Below, one piece after another: positions 8,967 through 18,780 of a stretch of 64,000 nt of DNA; the stretch's first letter is position 1; each line of letters opens with the position of its first letter. Source of the stretch: Daejeonella oryzae DSM 19973. GTDB taxonomy: Bacteria > Bacteroidota > Bacteroidia > Sphingobacteriales > Sphingobacteriaceae. The notes beneath the pieces were generated by a model. The model worked only from the letters and a program-made list of their open reading frames with translations. It had not been told where the DNA came from and did no database searches. A program made the translations under genes and the position numbers. The DNA is taken from assembly GCF_000422945.1 (NCBI RefSeq), contig NZ_AUHA01000002.1, positions 868,001-932,000 of the forward strand, read 5' to 3'.

Positions 8967-10001
8967 ATGAAACGAATCATAACCTGCTCCGACGGAACAT
9001 GGAACAAGCCTAATGGAATGTATAATGGCAAACCTGTGAGAACGAATGTTCAGAAGATATTTGAAAGCATTTGCAACCGTGATGACCTGAATGTAAATCA
9101 AATAAAATATTATGACGAAGGGATTGGTGCCGAAGGAGGTTTTTTTAGTCAGATGATTCATGGTGCAACGGGAAAAGGAATTGATCAGAATATAATTGAT
9201 ATCTATAAATTTATTATCTGGAATTATGAACTTGGTGATGAAATTTATTTGTTTGGTTTTAGCCGCGGAGCTTATACAGCCCGCAGTTTAGCAGGATTAA
9301 TCCGCAACAGCGGAATTTTAAAAAATAATGATCTGGTTAAAATAAATGAAGCGTATAAAATCTATCGCGATCGGAACAATAAACGCCTATATCCAAAAGG
9401 GGATGAGGCTATTTCATTCCGGGAGAAATACGCTCATGAAGATATGCGGATTAAATTCATAGGTGTTTGGGATACCGTTGGTTCTTTAGGTATTCCTTCC
9501 AGATGGTTTCAGTGGTTTAACAATCGTAAATACCAATTTCACGACACCAAATTAAGCAGTTCTGTTGAATATGCTTATCAGGCCCTGGCTATTGATGAGC
9601 GCAGGAGTAATTTTCAGCCAACATTATGGCAGCTAAGTGATAAGGTAAAAGATAACCAAGTACAGCAGGTAATGGAGCAGGTTTGGTTTACCGGTGTTCA
9701 TTCAAATATTGGAGGTGGTTATGATGATGAGGGATTAAGTGATATTGCCTTAAACTGGATGATAGAAAAGGCTACAGGGGCAGGATTAGGATTTGATCAG
9801 AAATATATTGAAGCTAACATCAAACAGAATGAAAACGGGATGTTATATAATTCAAATAAATTTCCTTTTTCATTGCTGCCAGATTACGTACGACCTGTAA
9901 AAAAAGCGGCATTGTCCAATGAAAATATTTGCCCGCTTGTTTTTGAACGGGTAAAAAACAATGAAAAATATAAGCCCGAGAATTTAAAAGACTGGTGTTA
10001 A
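8967..10001 (+). CDS. DUF2235 alpha/beta-hydrolase (Tle1-like phospholipase family)
   Basis: 344 residues starting at MKRIITCSDGTWNKP, the typical family N-terminus. An in-frame upstream start at 8820 lies inside the patatin gene and is rejected. The nucleophile elbow GFSRG (97-101, Ser99), the GVWDTVGSLG motif and HSNIGGGY near the C-terminus are hallmarks of DUF2235. Some members, the type VI lipase effectors called Tle1, are phospholipases A. There is no export signal. It is the last gene of the 4.1-10 kb block. Membership in the family is clear; phospholipase activity is by analogy only. Confidence 0.87.
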   Translation: MKRIITCSDGTWNKPNGMYNGKPVRTNVQKIFESICNRDDLNVNQIKYYDEGIGAEGGFFSQMIHGATGKGIDQNIIDIYKFIIWNYELGDEIYLFGFSRGAYTARSLAGLIRNSGILKNNDLVKINEAYKIYRDRNNKRLYPKGDEAISFREKYAHEDMRIKFIGVWDTVGSLGIPSRWFQWFNNRKYQFHDTKLSSSVEYAYQALAIDERRSNFQPTLWQLSDKVKDNQVQQVMEQVWFTGVHSNIGGGYDDEGLSDIALNWMIEKATGAGLGFDQKYIEANIKQNENGMLYNSNKFPFSLLPDYVRPVKKAALSNENICPLVFERVKNNEKYKPENLKDWC

Positions 10002-10078
10002 TTACAGTTCAACAAGCTTATTTTGATAACCAGGAAAGCTTTTACTAAATTTAAAAACAACTAAAAAAAATTACTACT

Positions 10079-10444
10079 ATGGCACATTCTATTGAATTCG
10101 AAAAGCTTGTAGATGAAGTTAAAAAGAATATAGCTGAAATTTCGGTTTCTGAAACTTTAGAAAAATTAAAAGAAGGAACCAATTTAATTGATGTGCGGGA
10201 AGATAATGAATGGGATAAGGGTCACATAAAAGGAGCCGTTCATTTGGGCCGCGGAATTATTGAGCGAGATATTATAGACCAGTTTCCTGATAAAAACGCC
10301 GAACTGATATTGTATTGCGGTGGCGGATTTAGGTCAGCACTTTCTGCAGAAAATCTTCAAAAAATGGGTTATCAAAATGTGTTTTCGATGGCCGGAGGCT
10401 GGCGGGCATGGCAGGATGCAAATGGTCCGGTAGAGCTTAAATAA
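10079..10444 (+). CDS. Rhodanese-like domain protein
   Basis: 121-residue single-domain rhodanese. The motif LIDVREDNEWDKGHIKGA and the active-site loop YCGGGFRS, with the catalytic Cys, are present, so it could carry a persulfide sulfur. It has no signal peptide, hence cytoplasmic. It lies 77 bp downstream of the DUF2235 gene and converges with the LUD gene, leaving only 22 bp between them. The physiological sulfur donor and acceptor cannot be inferred. Confidence 0.9.
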   Translation: MAHSIEFEKLVDEVKKNIAEISVSETLEKLKEGTNLIDVREDNEWDKGHIKGAVHLGRGIIERDIIDQFPDKNAELILYCGGGFRSALSAENLQKMGYQNVFSMAGGWRAWQDANGPVELK

Positions 10445-10466
10445 AGATTTTGTAATATCGTTTTTT

Positions 10467-11102
10467 CTATCCCTCTATTAAAAACACATATAGTTCTTTA
10501 GGGCCGTGGGCACCTAAGACTAAAGTTTTTTCGATATCAGCTGTGCGGCTTGGCCCTGTGATGTTAGAAATCATTGATGGCAGATCTGAACCATACTTAT
10601 CCTTCAAAGCTTTAAACCCGTCTTTAAGGTCTAAAACCAATTGAGAGGTATAAGCCAATACAATATGAATATGTGGGTAAATGCTCAATCTGCGCCCGGC
10701 TGCATTTGCATTTGTAACCAGAATACTTCCATTCCTGGCAATAAGGGATTCACAAAGAGTAATTCCAACCTCAGCTTGTAGAAAATCAGTATCAGTACTG
10801 TAAAAAGGGTATTCGTATGTGGTCAATAAATTCTGAAGGGCAGGTTCCCAGCAATAAATTTTTCGCAGGCTTTTCTGATCAGCCAGGTGAAGCAGATTTT
10901 CTATAAATTGGATCTCATCTTCGCAATACACAAACTGACCGGATACAGCAGTTAATTGTTCGGCAAAAAGCACTTCCAGATATTCAGAATTCTCTTCGTA
11001 AAGAGCAGTATCTTCCAGGTTTGGATATGGGTTATCTCGTTTCTCAAGAAGAGCTTTGCGGATCTTCTTAAGCATTTTTTCTTTGGAAGTAGTTTCTCTC
11101 AT
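10467..11102 (-). CDS. LUD-domain protein (LutC/YkgG family)
   Basis: 211 residues of the LUD fold. Typical sequence is present: AEVGITLCESLIARNGSILV, followed by NANAAGRR, YPHIHIVLAY and the C-terminal NITGPSRTADIE. LutC is a subunit of the lactate oxidase complex LutABC, but no lutA or lutB is nearby. In Bacteroidota this solitary gene commonly follows ftsH, as it does here, so a role in lactate oxidation is uncertain. A terminator hairpin lies between ftsH and its start codon, which could keep its expression lower than that of ftsH. Confidence 0.85.
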   Translation of the reverse strand: MRETTSKEKMLKKIRKALLEKRDNPYPNLEDTALYEENSEYLEVLFAEQLTAVSGQFVYCEDEIQFIENLLHLADQKSLRKIYCWEPALQNLLTTYEYPFYSTDTDFLQAEVGITLCESLIARNGSILVTNANAAGRRLSIYPHIHIVLAYTSQLVLDLKDGFKALKDKYGSDLPSMISNITGPSRTADIEKTLVLGAHGPKELYVFLIEG

Positions 11103-11108
11103 GAGCTT

Positions 11109-11141
11109 AAAAAATCAATCCGCAGACATAGCTGCGGATTG
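11109..11141 (-). terminator. Intrinsic terminator between ftsH and the LUD gene
   Basis: A perfect 10-bp stem (CAATCCGCAG at 11116-11125, CTGCGGATTG at 11132-11141) is followed on the minus strand by a run of six T. It lies after the ftsH stop and a few bases before the LUD start codon. Confidence 0.75.
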
Positions 11142-11164
11142 AATAGTATATACGAATTTAAAGA

Positions 11165-13255
11165 TTAGTCCAGTGCTGAACGATTTTCAGGAAGATCAGC
11201 ATTATGATCTATAACTCCTTCGTGTTCCAGATTTTCTCTAACTTCATTACCAACTTCCGGCACGCCGTTTACAAATTCATCATACGTTGTGCGGTTGTCA
11301 AACGGACGTTTACCAAGGATTTCTTCAAGATCAGACTGGAATAAAATCTCTTTTTCCAAAAGCTTATGAGCCAGCTTTTCTAAACCATCGCGTTTTTCTG
11401 TCAGTAAAGCTTTTGTGCGCTGGTAAGAACGATCTATCTGCTCCCGAACTTCAATATCTATAATCTCAGAAGTTTTTTCTGAATATGGCTTGTTAAACTG
11501 ATATTCACCTTGCGTATCATTAAATGATACATTACCTACACGTTCATTCATACCGTAAATGGTAACCATGGCGTAAGAAAGTTTAGTGATCCTTTCCAGG
11601 TCATTTTGTGCTCCGGTAGAGATCTTGCCAAATACAATATCTTCTGCCACACGACCACCCAAAGTCATACACATTCCATCAAGCAGCTGCTCTGTGGTGT
11701 ATAAAAATTGTTCTTTAGGCAAATATTGTGCATAACCTAAAGCAGCAACTCCGCGGGGAACAATCGAAACTTTAACTAAAGGATCGGCGTGTTCTAAAAA
11801 CCATCCCGCAATAGCGTGACCTGCTTCATGATAAGCAACAATTCTTTTTTCTTCTGGAGATATGATTTTGTTCTTTTTCTCCAATCCGCCAATTACCCTG
11901 TCAATTGCATCCTGAAAATCGTGCATATCAACAGCTTGTTTGTCGCGACGGGCAGCAATTAAGGCTGCTTCATTACACACATTAGCGATTTCAGCACCTG
12001 CAAATCCGGGAGTCTGAGCAGAAAGTTTTTTAGCATCCACTGCTTCAGCTAATTTCAATGGCTTCAGGTGAACTTTAAATATTTGTTCACGGCCTACTAA
12101 ATCGGGCTTATCAATAGATATTTGACGGTCAAATCGTCCCGGACGCAAAAGTGCTGTATCCAGCACATCCGGCCGGTTGGTTGCAGCAAGAATTATAATT
12201 CCTGAATCTGTTCCAAATCCATCCATCTCAACCAATAATTGATTTAAGGTATTTTCACGCTCATCATTTCCTCCAACAATATTATTCTTTCCACGAGCAC
12301 GGCCTATTGCATCAATCTCATCAATGAAAATAATGCATGGAGCTTTGTCTTTTGCTTGTTTAAATAAATCGCGGACACGTGATGCTCCAACTCCAACAAA
12401 CATTTCTACGAAATCAGATCCTGATAAAGAGAAAAACGGAACCTGCGCCTCACCTGCTACGGCTTTGGCCATTAACGTTTTACCTGTTCCGGGTGCTCCT
12501 ACTAGTAGTGCTCCTTTCGGAATTTTACCACCCAGATTGGTATATTTTTTAGGATTTTTAAGAAAATCTACAATTTCCATAACCTCCTGCTTGGCTTCTT
12601 CCAGTCCGGCAACATCATTAAATGTTATAGAAACCTGAGTTTCTTTATCAAATAAGGTTGCTTTACTTTTACCGATATTGAAAATCTGGCCGCCAGCTCC
12701 ACCTCCGGAACCACCACCCATTCGCTTCATGATAAATACCCAAAAGCCTATCAGCAATAAAACCGGCAGAATAAAGGACATAAACCAGCCAGCCCATGGA
12801 CTTTCGCGTGTTTCGATAATTAATGGTGTGCGCTGATCAGCAGGAAGATCTTTTTCTGCATCTTTTAACTTAGCCTGTATACCATCAAATGATCCGTCAG
12901 TAAAAACATAATGCGGATTATTTGCAGACATATTGAAATTGCTCTTTTCGCGAAGGTCATTATACTTGGCCTGATTTAATCTGTCCTTTTTAATGTATAC
13001 TTCAACAGCTATCAGGTCATTGCTCTTATAGGCAACAAGCTTTTCTACATCACGTGGCTTTAGAATTTCGTTCTCAAATTTCTGATAAGTTATAGTCTTC
13101 GCATTATTCCCGCTAAACATATATTGAACCACAAAAAGACCAATAATTATTGCGGCATAAAGCCACATAATATTAAATTTTGGAGTTTTGGGAATGATTT
13201 TTTTACCAGGTATTTTTTTTATTGGCTTTTTATTTTCTGATTTATTCTCTTTCAT
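11165..13255 (-). CDS. ftsH: ATP-dependent zinc metalloprotease FtsH
   Basis: 696-residue membrane-anchored AAA+ protease that degrades misfolded membrane proteins and regulatory proteins. TM helices lie at ~29-46 and ~158-176 with a periplasmic domain between them. Walker A is GAPGTGKT (253-260), Walker B is [10 protein letters not shown] (~307-316), and the AAA second region of homology ends in RPGRFDRQI. The zinc site is HEAGH (476-480). The length is normal for Bacteroidota, with a charged C-terminal tail. It follows rsfS on the same strand after 54 bp and precedes the LUD gene, which is the usual order in this phylum. Confidence 0.97.
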   Translation of the reverse strand: MKENKSENKKPIKKIPGKKIIPKTPKFNIMWLYAAIIIGLFVVQYMFSGNNAKTITYQKFENEILKPRDVEKLVAYKSNDLIAVEVYIKKDRLNQAKYNDLREKSNFNMSANNPHYVFTDGSFDGIQAKLKDAEKDLPADQRTPLIIETRESPWAGWFMSFILPVLLLIGFWVFIMKRMGGGSGGGAGGQIFNIGKSKATLFDKETQVSITFNDVAGLEEAKQEVMEIVDFLKNPKKYTNLGGKIPKGALLVGAPGTGKTLMAKAVAGEAQVPFFSLSGSDFVEMFVGVGASRVRDLFKQAKDKAPCIIFIDEIDAIGRARGKNNIVGGNDERENTLNQLLVEMDGFGTDSGIIILAATNRPDVLDTALLRPGRFDRQISIDKPDLVGREQIFKVHLKPLKLAEAVDAKKLSAQTPGFAGAEIANVCNEAALIAARRDKQAVDMHDFQDAIDRVIGGLEKKNKIISPEEKRIVAYHEAGHAIAGWFLEHADPLVKVSIVPRGVAALGYAQYLPKEQFLYTTEQLLDGMCMTLGGRVAEDIVFGKISTGAQNDLERITKLSYAMVTIYGMNERVGNVSFNDTQGEYQFNKPYSEKTSEIIDIEVREQIDRSYQRTKALLTEKRDGLEKLAHKLLEKEILFQSDLEEILGKRPFDNRTTYDEFVNGVPEVGNEVRENLEHEGVIDHNADLPENRSALD

Positions 13256-13309
13256 TTTCTTATTTCAACAAGAATGTATTATGATTAACGAAACGCGGGT
13301 AGATATGGT

Positions 13310-13684
13310 TTAGGCACTTTTATAAAACTGCATTTCTGCATCGCCCCATAAATCTTCGATCCCGTAAAATTCGCGTTTCTCTGTTTTAAAAATATGAACT
13401 ACAACGTCTATATAGTCCAGAAGAATCCATTCGCCATGCTGTAATCCTTCTTTTCTTTTGGGGTCCTGTTTTAATGCTTTGTAAACTTCTTCTTCTACGC
13501 TGGCTGCAATGGCTTTAACCTGAGTAGCAGAATCGGCGTGGCAGACTACAAAATAATCGGCTACCGAACTATGTATATTTCTGAGATCTAAACGTACAAT
13601 GTCATTTCCTTTTTTTTCCTGAATTCCATAAACAACTATTTCTGAAATGGAAGTAGATTCTAGTGCAAATTTGTTTTTTACCAT
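13310..13684 (-). CDS. rsfS: Ribosome silencing factor RsfS
   Basis: 124-residue RsfS/Iojap protein. Family members bind ribosomal protein L14 and block subunit joining when nutrients are scarce. Motifs include LDLRNIHSSVADYFVVCHA, QVKAIAASVEEEV, HGEWILLDYIDVVVHIF and REFYGIEDLWGDA, all near-diagnostic. It is divergent from the biotin ligase gene, with a 44-bp shared intergenic region that must hold both promoters, and is followed by ftsH. Confidence 0.95.
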   Translation of the reverse strand: MVKNKFALESTSISEIVVYGIQEKKGNDIVRLDLRNIHSSVADYFVVCHADSATQVKAIAASVEEEVYKALKQDPKRKEGLQHGEWILLDYIDVVVHIFKTEKREFYGIEDLWGDAEMQFYKSA

Positions 13685-13728
13685 TAAAAAATTTTAGTTT
13701 TGAACAATTAATTTAGTGCGTCTGAACT

Positions 13729-14499
13729 TTGCAAAATAACATTTTTTTAGGATTATTTGTAGGACATAATATTGTCACATTAAAAAAGGTCGACTCCACC
13801 AATACCTATTTAAAGCAAGCTTTGTCAAAATCTAAGCCATTTGCAGAAGGCACTGTAATTATGGCAGAGGAACAATACCAGGGCAGGGGACAAACCAGCA
13901 ACACCTGGATAAGTCAGGCTGGTAAAAATTTGACTTTCAGTATCCTTCTAAATCCCAGTTTTTTAGATGTGAGTAAGCAGTTTGTCTTAAATAGAGCTGT
14001 TAGTTTAGCTTTAAACGATGTTTTAAGAAAATATTTTGGGGATGAAGCTAAAATAAAATGGCCTAATGACAGCTATGTAGGCAATCAGAAAATTGGCGGA
14101 ATGTTAATTGAAAATATCATTCAGGGAATTCAGCTGAAGCATGCCATTATCGGAATAGGTTTAAATGTAAACCAGATTGAGTTCCCTTCTGAACTTAAAC
14201 ATATAAGCTCATTTAAAAAAATCTTACACGCTGATTATGATTTACAATCTATATTAATCGAAATTTGCGCCGCCATTGAAGCTAGGTATCTTCAACTAAA
14301 ATCGGGGAAGTTTGACTTGCTTGATACGGAGTATTTCGAAAAATTATACCAGGCAAACGAATGGAAATCCTATAAAATTGACGGAATAATTCAACCGGGT
14401 AAGATTTATGGGATTAGCGCTGAGGGTTATTTGCAAGTTGAAACAAAAGCAGGTTCCCGGTCATTTGGAATAAAAGAAATTGAATTTATAAAATCCTGA
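13729..14499 (+). CDS. birA: Biotin--[acetyl-CoA-carboxylase] ligase, TTG start
   Basis: 256 residues. It attaches biotin to carboxylase carrier proteins. Motifs are VDSTNTYLK, the biotinyl-AMP loop EEQYQGRGQTSNTW, and KIKWPNDSYVGNQKIGGML. There is no N-terminal HTH, so this is a monofunctional ligase without repressor function. An in-frame TGA at 13723-13725 lies just upstream and the next ATG is far inside the conserved domain, so the TTG at 13729 is the best start. The C-terminal domain is short but present. Confidence 0.92.
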   Translation: MQNNIFLGLFVGHNIVTLKKVDSTNTYLKQALSKSKPFAEGTVIMAEEQYQGRGQTSNTWISQAGKNLTFSILLNPSFLDVSKQFVLNRAVSLALNDVLRKYFGDEAKIKWPNDSYVGNQKIGGMLIENIIQGIQLKHAIIGIGLNVNQIEFPSELKHISSFKKILHADYDLQSILIEICAAIEARYLQLKSGKFDLLDTEYFEKLYQANEWKSYKIDGIIQPGKIYGISAEGYLQVETKAGSRSFGIKEIEFIKS

Positions 14500-14540
14500 G
14501 CATTTATTGAGTATGTTGAGGCCTATTTGATCAGGATTTT
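14490..14540 (+). terminator. Possible long-loop terminator after birA
   Basis: AAAATCCTGA (14490-14499, containing the birA stop) is perfectly complementary to TCAGGATTTT (14531-14540), and a T-rich stretch follows. The 31-base loop makes it weaker than a classical terminator. Confidence 0.45.
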
Positions 14541-14562
14541 ATTGTAAAAAAATATTATTTGA

Positions 14563-16602
14563 ATGAAAAAATTAATAACGCTTATTTTAATTTTTGTTGC
14601 ATTTACTACACAGGCTCAAATTTTTGAACCTGTAAAATGGAGTTTTTCATCCAAGACGATTAGCGATACAGAAGCAGAACTCCTGATTACAGCAAAAATT
14701 GAAAAGGGCTGGCACGTGTATTCTCAGTTTATTGCCGAAGGCGGTCCCATTCCTACCTCCTTCAGCTTTGTTCCCTCCAAAGATTATAAGCTTACAGGGA
14801 AGGTAAGTGAAAGTCCTAAAGCAATTACAGCTATTGATAAAACTTTCGATATGGAGATAGCCTGGCATAAAGATCAGGTTACTTTTATTCAGAAAATAAA
14901 ATTACTTAAACCTAAGACCACCGTTTCCGGTAAGCTTGAATTCATGGTTTGTAATGATGAGAGATGCCTTCCTCCGGCCGAAGTCGAGTTTAAAATTTCG
15001 GTAGATGCCGGAAAAGAATCCCCGCCTGTAACCGCCCTTTCTGCCCCGCCAGCTCCTGTTGATACACAGCAAACATCTATTAGCCCTACACCAAAAACTA
15101 TCTACGATTCGGTGGCTGAATCAACCCCTGTTTCTTATTCAAATTCTGCCAAAAAAGAGTCAACTTCTTTCTGGGGAATTTTCATTGCAGGTTTTATAGG
15201 CGGATTGGCAGCATTTTTTATGCCCTGCATTTACCCGATGATCCCTTTAACAGTTTCATTTTTTACAAAAAAAGCAGGGTCAAGAGCTAAAGGGATTCAA
15301 AGCGCTATCATTTACGGCCTGTCTATCATTATTATTTATGTGGCTCTCGGCTTATTAATTACATTAATTTTTGGAGCGTCCGCATTAAATGAAGCTGCAA
15401 GCAGCGCTACTTTTAACCTCTTGTTTTTTGTTGCATTATTAATATTCGGAATTTCATTTTTAGGAGCATTTGAAATTACTCTACCCTCCGGGCTGGTAAA
15501 TAAAATGGACGAAAAATCAAATAAGGGCGGCTTTATAGGATTATTTTTCATGGCATTTACACTTGCCCTGGTTTCTTTTTCATGCACCGGACCCATCATC
15601 GGAACGTTGCTTGTTGATGCAGTATCTAAGGGATCTTACCTGGGGCCCGCAATTGGAATGCTTGGCTTTTCATCGGCTTTAGCCATACCTTTTACATTGT
15701 TTGCAATTTTTCCTTCCTGGTTAAAAGAAATGCCCAAATCTGGCGGATGGTTAAATACCGTAAAGGTTTCGTTGGGATTTTTAGAAATAGCTCTGGCTTT
15801 CAAATTCTTATCGAATGTTGATCTGGCTTATCATTGGGGGATTTTCGACCGGGATGTTTTCCTGGCTTTATGGATCATCATATTTGGAGTTTGGGGCTTT
15901 TACCTGTTGGGAAAAATCAAGCTATCGCACGATACCGAAATCAATTTTATTTCGCTACCGCGATTATTCTTTTCGATGTTTATTTTAGGCTTTACATTGT
16001 ACATGATACCAGGCTTATGGGGTGCGCCTCTAAAAGCAATCAGTGCCTGGCTGCCTCCTCAAACTACGCAGGAGTTTGATCTTTATTCAAATAAAACTTC
16101 ATCTGCTGAATCCGACTCTACGGAATCTTCGGGCAAGAAATACGCTGGTTTATTCCACGCACCTCATGGACTGGATGCATTTTATGATTATGAAGAAGGA
16201 TTAGCTTATTCTAAAAAAGTTAATAAACCTGTTTTAATTGATTTTACCGGATGGAGCTGTACCAATTGCCGTAAAATGGAATCCAGTGTCTGGTCTGATA
16301 AGCAGGTTTTAAATCTTTTAAAAAACGATTATGTTATTATCTCACTTTACGTGGATGATAAAACTGAACTGTCTCCCGGGGAAAAATACACTTCTTCGTT
16401 TAGCGGGAAAAAGATTAATACCATCGGGCAGAAATGGAGTGATTTTCAGGCTTCAAAATATGGAACCAATTCTCAGCCATATTACGTAATAAGTGATTAC
16501 AACAAGAGTATGCTTGTAGAGCCGCAAGCTTTTAATTTGGACATTAATAATTACATTGAATTTTTAAATAGCGGCAAATCTGCTTTTAGCCGCAGCAAAT
16601 AA
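14563..16602 (+). CDS. dsbD: Thiol:disulfide interchange protein DsbD
   Basis: 679 residues. It carries electrons from cytoplasmic thioredoxin across the inner membrane to periplasmic reductases. A signal peptide (~1-18) is followed by the periplasmic DsbD-alpha/DsbC-like domain with CNDERCLPP, a Pro-rich linker, a multi-TM core (~200-500) with the redox Cys pair Cys222 (FMPCIYP) and Cys341 (FSCTGP), and a C-terminal thioredoxin domain with WSCTNC (Cys566/Cys569). All three redox modules are intact. It precedes pfkA by one base, so co-transcription is likely. Confidence 0.95.
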   Translation: MKKLITLILIFVAFTTQAQIFEPVKWSFSSKTISDTEAELLITAKIEKGWHVYSQFIAEGGPIPTSFSFVPSKDYKLTGKVSESPKAITAIDKTFDMEIAWHKDQVTFIQKIKLLKPKTTVSGKLEFMVCNDERCLPPAEVEFKISVDAGKESPPVTALSAPPAPVDTQQTSISPTPKTIYDSVAESTPVSYSNSAKKESTSFWGIFIAGFIGGLAAFFMPCIYPMIPLTVSFFTKKAGSRAKGIQSAIIYGLSIIIIYVALGLLITLIFGASALNEAASSATFNLLFFVALLIFGISFLGAFEITLPSGLVNKMDEKSNKGGFIGLFFMAFTLALVSFSCTGPIIGTLLVDAVSKGSYLGPAIGMLGFSSALAIPFTLFAIFPSWLKEMPKSGGWLNTVKVSLGFLEIALAFKFLSNVDLAYHWGIFDRDVFLALWIIIFGVWGFYLLGKIKLSHDTEINFISLPRLFFSMFILGFTLYMIPGLWGAPLKAISAWLPPQTTQEFDLYSNKTSSAESDSTESSGKKYAGLFHAPHGLDAFYDYEEGLAYSKKVNKPVLIDFTGWSCTNCRKMESSVWSDKQVLNLLKNDYVIISLYVDDKTELSPGEKYTSSFSGKKINTIGQKWSDFQASKYGTNSQPYYVISDYNKSMLVEPQAFNLDINNYIEFLNSGKSAFSRSK

Positions 16603-16603
16603 T

Positions 16604-17581
16604 ATGAGTAAAATTAAAAATATCGGAGTTTTTACTTCAGGGGGCGATTCTCCAGGGATGAATGCAGCTATACGTGCCGTGGTTCGAACCGGATTATATT
16701 ATGATCTGAAGGTTACCGGAATAATGCGGGGTTATGATGGAATGATCGGGGGTGATTTCGTTCCAATGGAAAGAAAGTCTGTAGCTAATATTATTCAAAG
16801 AGGCGGTACAATTTTAAAAACTGCCCGCAGTGATGAATTTCGTACAAAGGAAGGTCGTAAGAAAGCTTTTGAACAAATCAGCAAATTAAATATTGATGCA
16901 TTAGTAGCAATCGGGGGCGACGGAACTTTTACGGGCGCTAATTATTTTATCGATGAGTTCAATATTCCGGTAATGGGATTGCCGGGTACAATTGATAATG
17001 ATCTTGTTGGAACCGATTTTACCATAGGGTATGATACAGCTATAAATACAGTTGTAACAGCTGTTGATAAAATCCGTGATACAGCCGAGTCGCATGATCG
17101 GTTGTTTATTGTTGAAGTAATGGGAAGAGATTCGGGACTTATTGCTTTGCGGACAGGTATAGGCGTGGGAGCAGAGTTTATATTAATCCCGGAAACCCGT
17201 ACGGATCTTAAAGCACTTTTAGACCGACTTGGAAAAGGCAGAAAAAGTAAATCTTCTAAAATTATTCTTGTAGCCGAAGGGGATGATGCCGGCGGAGCAT
17301 TTGAAATTGCTAATGCGGTAAAATCTAAATATCCAACTATTGATACCCGGGTGTCTATATTGGGGCATATTCAGCGTGGCGGTCCGCCATCTTGTATGGA
17401 CCGCGTACTTGCAAGTCGACTTGGAGTGGCAGCAGTAGAGGCATTAATGGAAGGCCGAAAAGGGGAAATGGTTGGAGTAGTGAATCAAAAAATACATTAC
17501 ACTCCTTTTGGTAACGCCATTAAGCATATATCAGAAGCTAATCCGGATCTGTTAAAGATTGTTGAAATTCTGTCATTGTAA
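16604..17581 (+). CDS. pfkA: ATP-dependent 6-phosphofructokinase
   Basis: 325 residues. It phosphorylates fructose 6-phosphate to fructose 1,6-bisphosphate in glycolysis. Visible motifs are GGDSPGMNAAIRAVVR, the ATP loop IGGDGTFTGA, the catalytic region LPGTIDNDLVGTDFTIGYDT, MGRDSG, and LGHIQRGGPPS for substrate binding. The GGDGT glycine context is of the ATP-dependent type. The start codon lies one base after the dsbD stop, and gmhA follows after 10 bp. Confidence 0.97.
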   Translation: MSKIKNIGVFTSGGDSPGMNAAIRAVVRTGLYYDLKVTGIMRGYDGMIGGDFVPMERKSVANIIQRGGTILKTARSDEFRTKEGRKKAFEQISKLNIDALVAIGGDGTFTGANYFIDEFNIPVMGLPGTIDNDLVGTDFTIGYDTAINTVVTAVDKIRDTAESHDRLFIVEVMGRDSGLIALRTGIGVGAEFILIPETRTDLKALLDRLGKGRKSKSSKIILVAEGDDAGGAFEIANAVKSKYPTIDTRVSILGHIQRGGPPSCMDRVLASRLGVAAVEALMEGRKGEMVGVVNQKIHYTPFGNAIKHISEANPDLLKIVEILSL

Positions 17582-17591
17582 TAAACAGTAA

Positions 17592-18158
17592 ATGGACCAG
17601 ATTAAAAAGCATTTTCAGGAAGCATCCACTGTTTTGCAGGATTTTCTGGCAGATGAACAGAATTTTTATAAAATTGAAGAAGCGGGTACCATACTGGTTT
17701 CTTCCATTAACTCCGGAAAAAAAATAATTTCATGTGGTAACGGTGGTTCTATGTGCGATGCCATGCATTTTGCTGAAGAATTATCCGGCAGATATCGGAA
17801 CGACCGCAGAGCCTTACCGGCAATTTCAATTTCAGATCCGAGCCATTTATCATGTGTAGGAAATGATTATGGCTATGCTTATGTTTTCTCCCGCATGGTC
17901 GAAGCTATTGGTCAGTCGGGAGATGTTTTGTTGGCAATAAGCACCAGTGGCAATTCTGAAAATGTCATTCTTGCGATTAAAGCAGCAAAAGCTAAAGGAA
18001 TGAAAGTTATTGGCTTAACCGGAAAGAACGGCGGTGAAATGGCTCTTTTATGTGATGTTGAAATCCGTGCTCCTTTTACTGAGTTTGCAGACCGGGCACA
18101 GGAAATTCATATCAAGGTGATTCATTCTCTGATAGATTTCGTGGAAAAGAATTTTTAA
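17592..18158 (+). CDS. gmhA: Phosphoheptose isomerase (SIS domain)
   Basis: 188-residue SIS-fold protein. GmhA converts sedoheptulose 7-phosphate to D-glycero-D-manno-heptose 7-phosphate for LPS core synthesis. Motifs are [51 protein letters not shown], and the C-terminal [15 protein letters not shown]. Its 3' end overlaps the convergent PAS-protein gene by 47 bp. No other heptose genes are present in the window. Confidence 0.92.
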   Translation: MDQIKKHFQEASTVLQDFLADEQNFYKIEEAGTILVSSINSGKKIISCGNGGSMCDAMHFAEELSGRYRNDRRALPAISISDPSHLSCVGNDYGYAYVFSRMVEAIGQSGDVLLAISTSGNSENVILAIKAAKAKGMKVIGLTGKNGGEMALLCDVEIRAPFTEFADRAQEIHIKVIHSLIDFVEKNF

Positions 18159-18780
18159 TAGTATTCACATCCGGATCAAGGCTATAAGTTATTTCCACTA
18201 TTTTGTGGATAGCCTGATCCAGATCCTGCATACATTCTTCCAGGTAATTAACTATTTCCAGATTATAAGAATCCTTAATTTTTGATTTATCAAACAAGCT
18301 AAGCAAGCCAAGCATAGATGCCACCGGTCCACGAATGTCATGCGATGCAAGTGAAGCTATTTTTTTTAGTGTTTGGTTCTGAGCAATAATTTTTTCTTCA
18401 AAATTTACTCTCTGGGTAATGTCGTGGGCAAAACATCCAACACCTATAATTTCATTACTGCCGTTGCTTATAGGATTAAAACTGACTTCAGCCTGTTTAC
18501 TTTCTCCTGTATCAGTCTTATCATATTCCAGCGTGATTGTGTGTTTTTTCCCGGCAAATGCATCATCGTAGAAATTCTTCCACCTGCTATTTATTTCATC
18601 CCCTAAATCTTCATAGAAAACACAGTCTCCAATACTCACTGCCAGTCCTAATTTCCGCATTAAGTAATATTTATAGGATCTGTTGGCTGATAATAGCTGG
18701 TACTTTATATCAATATACCACATCAGGTTATCGGTATTATTTATCAATGCATCCTGATCAGCTTTTTTTGTCTCCGTCAT
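18112..18780 (-). CDS. PAS-domain protein with a kinase-like H-box helix but no ATPase domain
   Basis: 222 residues. A PAS/PAS_4-type sensor domain (~10-135) has the C-terminal [17 protein letters not shown] linker typical of sensor kinases. A dimerisation helix follows, with [16 protein letters not shown], matching the HisKA H-box except that the residue pair after His is DI instead of the commoner ELR. The protein stops after ~50 further residues and has no N, G1 or G2 box, so it cannot bind ATP as a classical kinase. The last residues are encoded on DNA antisense to the end of gmhA. It may act as a phosphotransfer or decoy partner, or be a truncated kinase. Confidence 0.8.
   Translation of the reverse strand: MTETKKADQDALINNTDNLMWYIDIKYQLLSANRSYKYYLMRKLGLAVSIGDCVFYEDLGDEINSRWKNFYDDAFAGKKHTITLEYDKTDTGESKQAEVSFNPISNGSNEIIGVGCFAHDITQRVNFEEKIIAQNQTLKKIASLASHDIRGPVASMLGLLSLFDKSKIKDSYNLEIVNYLEECMQDLDQAIHKIVEITYSLDPDVNTIKNSFPRNLSENESP

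Noticed and set aside
16675-16690. GGTTCGAA as a tRNA T-loop
   Set aside because: It lies within pfkA and no cloverleaf fits around it.
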